DNA of 64,000 bases from Granulicella arctica (lineage in GTDB: Bacteria; Acidobacteriota; Terriglobia; Terriglobales; Acidobacteriaceae), in the NCBI RefSeq assembly GCF_025685605.1, contig NZ_JAGTUT010000001.1:2480001-2544000 (forward strand), read 5' to 3'. Positions 58,470 through 64,000 of this stretch are shown one piece after another; position 1 is the stretch's first letter, and every line of letters starts with the position of its first letter. Below the pieces are notes generated by a model. That model had not been told where the DNA came from and did not search any database. It saw nothing but the letters and a program-made list of their open reading frames with translations. Both the position numbers and the translations under genes were made by a program.

Positions 58470-58648
58470 CGTTCTCCAAATCCTGACTACTCGGGATTCC
58501 GCTCTGCGCTTCCGTCTTCTATCAGGATATATCGTTGGAGGACACGTCTGCTTCTTCGTCTGCATCGTACTTGCTACGGTCGGCATTGTGCGACAATGAA
58601 GCGTGCCGCTCGGCGCCACAGTCGCGCTCAAGCTGCAAGGAGAATCCT

Positions 58649-58861
58649 ATGGGCGAACTATTTACACCGACACATCTTATCGTTATTGCAGTTGTCGTTC
58701 TCGTCCTCTTCGGAGGCAAGAAGCTTCCTGAGCTTGGTAAAGGGCTTGGCGAGGGTCTTCGTGGCTTCAAAGATGGGATGAAGGGCGTTACTGAAGAGGT
58801 TAATAAGCCTGGCGACACCGCTCACACGGTTACGCCTAAGCCGGAAGAGTCAGTCAAGTAG
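58649..58861 (+). CDS. tatA: Sec-independent translocase protein TatA
   Basis: A 70-residue TatA/E protein that forms the pore of the twin-arginine export system with TatB and TatC. The N-terminal TM (LIVIAVVVLVLFGGKKLPEL) contains the family FG-x-x-KLPELG motif, followed by an amphipathic helix (GLGEGLRGFKDGMKG) and a charged tail. CAAGGAGA lies before ATG 58649. No tatB or tatC is in the window. It precedes ppk2 on the same strand. Confidence 0.93.
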   Translation: MGELFTPTHLIVIAVVVLVLFGGKKLPELGKGLGEGLRGFKDGMKGVTEEVNKPGDTAHTVTPKPEESVK

Positions 58862-58914
58862 CTGGATTGACCGCTCTGCGCTGATCGTTGTTTCTGCTGT
58901 ATTGAGTCCCCTGA

Positions 58915-59721
58915 ATGAAGCTGAAGTCTCCCTATCTCGTAAAGCCCCATGTGCGGGTGCGCCTTTCGCGCCTCGCAACGGATGACGACGGTGGGTATAA
59001 GACGAAAGAATCTGCTGCGCTTGTGCTGGTCAAACACCGTGACCGGCTCGATGCGTTGCAGAACATCTTCTACGCGAGCCAGCAGCGCGCATTGTTGATT
59101 GTTCTGCAGGGAATGGATACGGCGGGCAAAGACGGCACCATTCGTCATATCTTTTCCGGCGTAAATCCACAAGGATGTGATGTCAGCTCTTTCAAAGTGC
59201 CTACGGCACTTGAGGAGCGGCACGACTTTCTATGGCGGGCTCATAACGCCATTCCGCCGCGTGGCATGATCGGCATCTTTAACCGATCTCACTATGAAGA
59301 CGTCCTGTCACCTCGTGTTCATAAGGTCATCTCGGCCAAAACGGCGGAGCAGCGATTCGCAGAGATTAATGATTTCGAGGCGGCGCTTGCCGCAAACGGA
59401 GTAGTGATCCTCAAGTTCTTTCTGCATATTTCGCAAGAAGAGCAAACGGCTCGTCTTCAGGCTCGCCTGGACAACCCAGATAAACACTGGAAATTGTCGG
59501 CTGCTGACTTTAAGGAGCGGCAGTACTGGCATGAGTATCAACATGCGTACAACGATGTGATCTCGGCCACGAGCCATCGCCATGCACCGTGGTTCGTCAT
59601 TCCAGCCGACCACAAATGGTACCGCGATGTGGCGATCTCGAAGATTCTGGCGGATACGCTGGATCGACTCAAACTCGAATATCCTGCGCCTACCATGAAT
59701 CCCAAAACCGTCAAGCTCTAA
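58915..59721 (+). CDS. ppk2: Polyphosphate kinase 2 family protein
   Basis: A 268-residue PPK2 that uses polyphosphate to phosphorylate nucleotides. The Walker A motif is LQGMDTAGKDGTIRH near residue 66, and the Walker B-like GIFNRSHYEDVL lies near 120. Conserved basic residues in KHWKLSAADFKERQYWHEY bind polyphosphate. The length fits single-domain class I/III PPK2 enzymes, which differ in nucleotide preference; that cannot be settled here. Its stop overlaps the stop of the next, convergent gene. Confidence 0.92.
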   Translation: MKLKSPYLVKPHVRVRLSRLATDDDGGYKTKESAALVLVKHRDRLDALQNIFYASQQRALLIVLQGMDTAGKDGTIRHIFSGVNPQGCDVSSFKVPTALEERHDFLWRAHNAIPPRGMIGIFNRSHYEDVLSPRVHKVISAKTAEQRFAEINDFEAALAANGVVILKFFLHISQEEQTARLQARLDNPDKHWKLSAADFKERQYWHEYQHAYNDVISATSHRHAPWFVIPADHKWYRDVAISKILADTLDRLKLEYPAPTMNPKTVKL

Positions 59722-60596
59722 AGCGTGATCATCACGACGGCGGCTACGGCAACAAGCATGCCTATGCCTTGCCTGCGGGTTGGACGTTCCTTCAATGTCC
59801 AAGCGGCCAGGAGAATGGTTGTTGCGGGGTAGAGCGAGGCGAGGACTGCTGCGACATCCAGTCTTCCGGCCCGAGTCGCGGCGACGAAGAGCAGGTTGCC
59901 CGAGGTATCCATCATTGCGGTCAGGAATACCCAGCGCATAGCTGTCCAGGTGATACGTACCTTCGGCTCGCCGCCCTTGATTGAGAGGCCAATGAGGAGG
60001 AGGGAGCAAACGCTGAGACTACCCATCCGAGCCGTTGCCATCGCCCATAACGGACCCGCAGGACCGGCCATTTTGAGCGCCACGAAATAAAGGCCGAAGC
60101 CGGCACCGGCGGCGATGGCCAAACCCATGGTGCCTTTACTGAACGAGTCCGATATGGAAGGACCTGCGGCGATCAGCCAGATCGCAATGCCGGCTATGAT
60201 GAAGCCACTCAGTCGCAACAATCCTGGTGAGCCATCTTCAGCTATTGAGACTGCTGCTGGGATGGCGGCGGCCAGAAGACCGCTGATTGCGGCTGAAGCA
60301 CCCATGGCTCCACGGGAGAGCGCGATATAGAAGGCGGTGAGTGACAGGCCGCCTGCTACTCCGGCGGCGATGCCCCATGCGAGAACGGCACCATGCGGGA
60401 AGGGCACACCGCGCATTGATCCGACAGCCATGAGGACCGTGAAGCTGGTGAGGTGGCTGAGTAGAACGATGCGCAGCGCGCCGCCGACACTTCCGCCTAC
60501 AGTCTTTACGCCCATGCCTCCGCTAAAGTCGCCGCCGCCCCAGGTAAAGGCGGCGGCGAGGGCTAGCAGGACGTTTCCCTGCAACAGGTGGTTCAT
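59718..60596 (-). CDS. EamA/DMT family transporter
   Basis: A 292-residue inner-membrane protein with about ten TM helices in two EamA repeats. The first starts NVLLALAAAFTWGGGDFSGG and the second is seen at TMGLAIAAGAGFGLYFVALK. The C-terminal stretch (LASLYPATTILLAAWTLKER) with the conserved Pro is typical. It probably exports or imports a small metabolite; no substrate is indicated. ATG 60596 fits the family start; the frame is open to 60677, which would overlap the VWA gene. It overlaps ppk2 at the stops. Confidence 0.85.
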   Translation of the reverse strand: MNHLLQGNVLLALAAAFTWGGGDFSGGMGVKTVGGSVGGALRIVLLSHLTSFTVLMAVGSMRGVPFPHGAVLAWGIAAGVAGGLSLTAFYIALSRGAMGASAAISGLLAAAIPAAVSIAEDGSPGLLRLSGFIIAGIAIWLIAAGPSISDSFSKGTMGLAIAAGAGFGLYFVALKMAGPAGPLWAMATARMGSLSVCSLLLIGLSIKGGEPKVRITWTAMRWVFLTAMMDTSGNLLFVAATRAGRLDVAAVLASLYPATTILLAAWTLKERPTRRQGIGMLVAVAAVVMITL

Positions 60597-60621
60597 TGGG
60601 CGTAGAGCACTGGGCGCGAGA

Positions 60622-61935
60622 CTACTGGGCCTGGATGGTACGGGGCCGTGCATCGCCAGCGGTCGGATAGTAGCCATCCTTGGAGATGACGGTCAGATTT
60701 GGCCGCAACACCTTGACCTCCAGCTTGCGATATTTTCCGTCGATGAACGGCTCACGCGTGTAGTAGCCGATGGTGTACTGGGTCCGAACTTCTTCGGCAA
60801 TCTTTGCGAAGCTGCGAGCGATGCCGGGGGTTCGAGCTTCGGGATCGATCTGGCCGCCGGTCGCACCGGCGTAGAGTGGCAGGATATTGTCACGCATCTG
60901 GAACGGAAGATGGATGCGATCGATGAAGCCAGTGCCAGGGATTTTGAAATCGTCGACGAGCGTTGCGTAGACGGCGACCTTGTTGGCCTGGAGGTAGTGC
61001 ACTACGTCCTTATACTTCGCGGTGCTGCCGTACTCTTTGCCGTCGCCGATGACATAGACGATGCGGCGGCGGCCCGGACCAGCCTTGGTGGTCGCTTGCG
61101 CGGCTGCGAAGATAGCGTCGTTCAGCGTATGGACTTCGCGAGGAGCGTTAAGCTCGATACCCTGATGATTGCGTACTGGAGCAGTGTTCGGATCAAAGTT
61201 CTGATTGTTGATGTTCGTGGTTTGCGACATCGGGCCGCCAAGTGGCATCAGGGGCTCGCGTCCTACGGACTTCGATCGGTCCAGAACGGCGTTCAATCGG
61301 GCGCTCTGACCGCCGGTGAAGTCGGTCTGCTGCTGGGGGCCGTTGTTATAGGTGAATACGGCCACCTCGTCATAGGCGCTAAATGCACCCTGAAGGGCGC
61401 CAAGGGCGTTGTTGACCTTGGTCATCTCGTCAAAGGGCATACTCTGGTCAATAACCAGCGCGACCGAAAGTGGGAAGGGGTCGGTGGTGAAGAGTTCCAT
61501 CTTCTGACGGAGCCCATTCTCAAAGACGCGGACATCGCGCCAGGTGAGGCCGGGGACCAGCACCCCTTTTTTATCCTTGACGGTGAACGGCACTTCGACG
61601 AAATTCACACCGACCACCAGCGTAAAGGCCTTGACACCTTCGCCTGCTGCGGGAAGATCAGGAGCTGCGCCATCATCCTCGTGCACAGCCTCAGTGGGAG
61701 CCACTGCTGAGGGGAGGGTGCTTCCGGGGGCAGACTGATCCGACCGCGGCGCTGTCTCTCCGTTCGATTCCAGCGTCGTGCCTTTGCCGGGAGCGATGGG
61801 TCCGATGGGCAATGCCTGCGGCCTTGGGGCATCCGGAATCGCCTCTGGTGCGCTACTTTGCGGCGAAACTGTCTGTGGTGCCTGCTGGCCCAGCATCATG
61901 CATGCCAGTACCCCTGCCATTACGCTCTGATTCAC
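60622..61935 (-). CDS. Exported VWFA-related protein (degenerate MIDAS)
   Basis: A 437-residue exported protein. After a short N-terminal hydrophobic stretch (VMAGVLACMMLGQQ) comes a Pro/Ser-rich region (about 20-95), then the VWFA-related domain of the TIGR03436 type common in Acidobacteria: TLVVGVNFVEVPFTVKDKKG, then a Trp-Asp-rich strand, and the VWA core with SVALVIDQSMPFDEM near residue 160 and RRRIVYVIGDGKEYGS near 300. The metal motif DxSxS appears as DQSMP, so the third residue is lost. The end, TQYTIGYYTREPFIDGKYRK, is typical. It is divergent from a second VWA protein. Confidence 0.88.
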   Translation of the reverse strand: MNQSVMAGVLACMMLGQQAPQTVSPQSSAPEAIPDAPRPQALPIGPIAPGKGTTLESNGETAPRSDQSAPGSTLPSAVAPTEAVHEDDGAAPDLPAAGEGVKAFTLVVGVNFVEVPFTVKDKKGVLVPGLTWRDVRVFENGLRQKMELFTTDPFPLSVALVIDQSMPFDEMTKVNNALGALQGAFSAYDEVAVFTYNNGPQQQTDFTGGQSARLNAVLDRSKSVGREPLMPLGGPMSQTTNINNQNFDPNTAPVRNHQGIELNAPREVHTLNDAIFAAAQATTKAGPGRRRIVYVIGDGKEYGSTAKYKDVVHYLQANKVAVYATLVDDFKIPGTGFIDRIHLPFQMRDNILPLYAGATGGQIDPEARTPGIARSFAKIAEEVRTQYTIGYYTREPFIDGKYRKLEVKVLRPNLTVISKDGYYPTAGDARPRTIQAQ

Positions 61936-62128
61936 TCGGTAATTCTCCCGTACTAGTCCAACTAACAGAGTATCAGCGCAAGCTCTGCACCGTCATCAGA
62001 AGTTTGACGTACCTCATTGGACGCATTGAGTTTGTCGTACGTTGTGCTCTTCGTTCCGTGAGGCCCCTGGCAGCGGGCGCCTTTGAAATTTCGCTGACGC
62101 ATTCGACTGCTTCGTCGTCTAATACGGT

Positions 62129-63160
62129 ATGCGCCTTGAAGCCCTTGCCGCCATCCTTCTCAGTTTCACGCTGTCGCCTGCGGTCTTTGCCCAGGAAGCG
62201 CCGTCCCCCGGTGGTCCCCCACCTGCCAGCGACGCTGCAGCGCAGCCCCAGCAGGGAGAGGATGTCCAAACGCTTAAAGTCAACGTCAACCTGGTGAACG
62301 TGTATTTCTCCGTTCGCGACAAAAGCGGCTACATCACCAATCTCCACAAGAACGACTGCAGCATCGACGAAGACAAGGCCACGCAGACGATCAAGAACTT
62401 TACGCAGGAGAAGAATCTTCCGTTGACGATCGGGATTTTGCTCGACACCAGTGGCAGTCAGCAGAACGTTTTGCCGCTGGAGCAGGATGCGGGAGCGCGC
62501 TTTCTGAAGGAGGTGCTGACGCCGAAGGATGAGGCGTTCCTCATCTCGTTTGATATCAACGTAGATCTGCTGGCCGACTACACCAATAACGCCGGTGAGA
62601 TCCGGCGGGCGATCAACAAGGCCTCGATCAATACAGGCGCGGGTACGGGTTCGGTAACGGGTCATGGCTCGGCACGTGGGACGCTGCTCTACGATGCGGT
62701 CTATCTTGCGGCGCATGACAAGCTGCGGCAGGAGGCTGGACGGAAGATCCTCGTGATGCTGACCGATGGTGGTGACCAGGGTAGCCAGGAGACGATCAAG
62801 ACGGCGACCGAGGCTGCGCAGAAGGCGAACGCTATCGTCTATGTCATCCTGATCGCGGATCGAGGGTTCTACGGTGGCTTCCAAATGGGTTACAGCGGCG
62901 ACCGCGACATGGAGAAGCTGGCCACCGACACGGGGGGCCGCGTGATCAACGTAGGGAACAACGGCAAAAAGCTTGAAGAGGCGTTCGACCAGATTCAGGA
63001 CGAGTTGCGGACACAGTATCTTGCCAGCTACACGCCGACCAACCTGAAGGCGGATGGGACCTTCAGAAATCTAAAGATTGCCTGTGGAAAGGACCAGAAG
63101 GTCCAGGCCCGCAAGGGCTACTACGCGCTTGCGGGCGGCGGCAACGATAAAGACGATTAG
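62129..63160 (+). CDS. Exported VWFA-related protein (intact MIDAS)
   Basis: A 343-residue exported protein, signal ALAAILLSFTLSPAVFA. A Pro-rich linker precedes the TIGR03436-type domain: VNVNLVNVYFSVRDKSG, then a VWA core with GILLDTSGSQ (intact DxSxS) near residue 107, LISFDINVDLLADYT, RKILVMLTDGGDQGS near 205, and DELRTQYLASYTPTN near the end. It is thought to bind a ligand or peptide through a metal, but the role of these paralogues is unknown. Its stop overlaps the hisA stop. Confidence 0.88.
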   Translation: MRLEALAAILLSFTLSPAVFAQEAPSPGGPPPASDAAAQPQQGEDVQTLKVNVNLVNVYFSVRDKSGYITNLHKNDCSIDEDKATQTIKNFTQEKNLPLTIGILLDTSGSQQNVLPLEQDAGARFLKEVLTPKDEAFLISFDINVDLLADYTNNAGEIRRAINKASINTGAGTGSVTGHGSARGTLLYDAVYLAAHDKLRQEAGRKILVMLTDGGDQGSQETIKTATEAAQKANAIVYVILIADRGFYGGFQMGYSGDRDMEKLATDTGGRVINVGNNGKKLEEAFDQIQDELRTQYLASYTPTNLKADGTFRNLKIACGKDQKVQARKGYYALAGGGNDKDD

Positions 63161-63831
63161 GCTTCCATGACTCCGGAGTAAACGGCCATTCCGGCTACAG
63201 CATCGACGCCCATAGCGTCCAGAGCGTCGACCTCGGCTTGTTCCTTGATACCCCCGGCGACGATTAATTGGCGCGCGGTGGTTGCGCGAAGTATGGCGGC
63301 CATGTCGATCGGGAAGCCGGACATGGTGCCCTCGGTGTCGACGTGGGTGTAGAGGAAGGCGGCGCAATAGTCTTCGAGCCAGGTGATTGCCTCTTCAGGG
63401 GTAAGGTCGACGGAGTCCTTCCATCCTTTGACAGCGACACGACCGCCCTTCGTGTCGACGCTGAAGACCAGGGCATCTTCGCCCAGAGCTTTTTTCAGAC
63501 CGGCAGCGAACTCCTTGTTGACTCCAGCGGCACCGAAGAGCGAGGAGCCGTAGATTACCCGCTTCGCTCCTGCATCGAGGAGAGCTAGCCCGTCCTCGGC
63601 AGTCTTGAGCCCACCGCCCACCTGGCAGGGGAGTCGCTTGCAGATCATCTCAATCAAGGCTCGGTTGTTGCCCTGGCGCATGGCGGCATCGAGGTCGATA
63701 AGCTGAACGGTCGGATACTTTTCGAAACGCCCGATCCAGTATTCGAAGTCGTCGAAGGCTAACTTCAGCTTTTCGCCCTGTACGAGTTGCACAATGCGTC
63801 CGTCCATCAGGTCAATCGAAGGTATCAGCAT
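63157..63831 (-). CDS. hisA: ProFAR isomerase
   Basis: A 224-residue TIM-barrel enzyme of histidine synthesis, isomerising ProFAR to PRFAR. The first catalytic Asp lies in LIPSIDLMDGRIVQLVQG at the start. CQVGGGLKTAEDGLALLDAG near residue 70 and RVIYGSSLF bind phosphate, and the second Asp lies in YTHVDTEGTMSG near 160. IVAGGIKEQAEVDAL and GMAVYSGVM close the barrel. It is slightly shorter than the usual 240. AGGA lies six bases before ATG 63831. It stands directly behind hisF. Confidence 0.93.
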   Translation of the reverse strand: MLIPSIDLMDGRIVQLVQGEKLKLAFDDFEYWIGRFEKYPTVQLIDLDAAMRQGNNRALIEMICKRLPCQVGGGLKTAEDGLALLDAGAKRVIYGSSLFGAAGVNKEFAAGLKKALGEDALVFSVDTKGGRVAVKGWKDSVDLTPEEAITWLEDYCAAFLYTHVDTEGTMSGFPIDMAAILRATTARQLIVAGGIKEQAEVDALDAMGVDAVAGMAVYSGVMEA

Positions 63832-63859
63832 ATGTATCCTGTTCTATTTGTTGAAAGGG

Positions 63860-64000
63860 TTAGCAGGGCAGGCGGACGGAGACGCCGTTCTGTTGCAGCT
63901 CTGCTTTGAGGGCTCGGGAATCCGTGATTCCGAAGTGAAAGATACTTGCCGCGAGCGCCGCATCCGCTTTGCCACGAGCAAAGACCTCCGCAAAGTGGGC
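63860..64000 (-). CDS. hisF: Imidazole glycerol phosphate synthase, cyclase subunit (C-terminal part)
   Basis: The last 46 residues and stop (TAA at 63860-63862) of a gene that runs off the window edge. [20 protein letters not shown], then [20 protein letters not shown] and a short tail, match the C-terminal phosphate-binding end of HisF. Translation would be coupled or closely linked to hisA, 28 bases downstream. The 5' part is outside the window. Confidence 0.88.
   Translation of the reverse strand, partial: AHFAEVFARGKADAALAASIFHFGITDSRALKAELQQNGVSVRLPC

Overview
The window is chromosomal DNA of an acidobacterium, most likely the Terriglobales/Acidobacteriaceae group (Terriglobus, Granulicella, Edaphobacter type). 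This rests on the VWFA-related exported proteins, a TIGR03118-type surface protein, split glycine decarboxylase genes, many exported proteins of unknown role, high GC and the character of the 16S gene. The placement is inferred from gene content; no alignment was run. No phage, plasmid, intact insertion sequence or CRISPR array was seen.

Layout. 1-9.6 kb: a pair of exported proteins (the larger looks like a matrixin protease that has lost its active site), NDH-2, a Gfo/Idh/MocA oxidoreductase, ilvE, a MarC-family membrane protein and a DUF4337 protein. 9.8-16.25 kb: one complete rRNA operon (16S, tRNA-Ile GAT, tRNA-Ala TGC, 23S, 5S) with tandem candidate promoters, boxA-like sites, processing stems and a strong terminator, followed by about 0.9 kb with no recognised gene. 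17.2-26.0 kb: ten genes on the minus strand, running trpD, UPF0145, two VOC proteins, tdk, sodC, and then a tightly overlapping ECF sigma / zinc-finger anti-sigma / two LiaF-DUF5668-type membrane proteins.

26.1-40.6 kb: sucCD, an exported esterase-like protein whose start codon lies in a perfect hairpin, ndk, a GDSL hydrolase, aldose 1-epimerase, an epimerase / glycosyltransferase / methyltransferase cluster probably for surface glycans, a FucP-type sugar transporter and a TIGR03118 protein. 40.6-45.5 kb: a minus-strand set of response regulator, histidine kinase, coiled-coil porin-like barrel and cupredoxin-like protein. 45.7-47.1 kb: both subunits of a 3-oxoacid CoA-transferase. 47.3-52.2 kb: the glycine cleavage genes gcvT-gcvH-gcvPA-gcvPB with an extra small gene coupled between the two P subunits. 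52.2-55.6 kb: two exported unknowns, a methylmalonyl-CoA mutase catalytic subunit and a membrane protein. 55.6-64 kb: small genes, glgC, an outer-membrane barrel, tatA, ppk2, an EamA transporter, a divergent pair of VWA proteins, hisA and the end of hisF.

Functionally the region is mainly housekeeping (translation, TCA cycle, amino acids, nucleotides, glycogen and polyphosphate). The envelope-sensing modules at 17.2-22.3 kb and 40.6-45.5 kb are the most interesting accessory parts. Three membrane or signal-anchored microproteins of 45-53 residues are added here.
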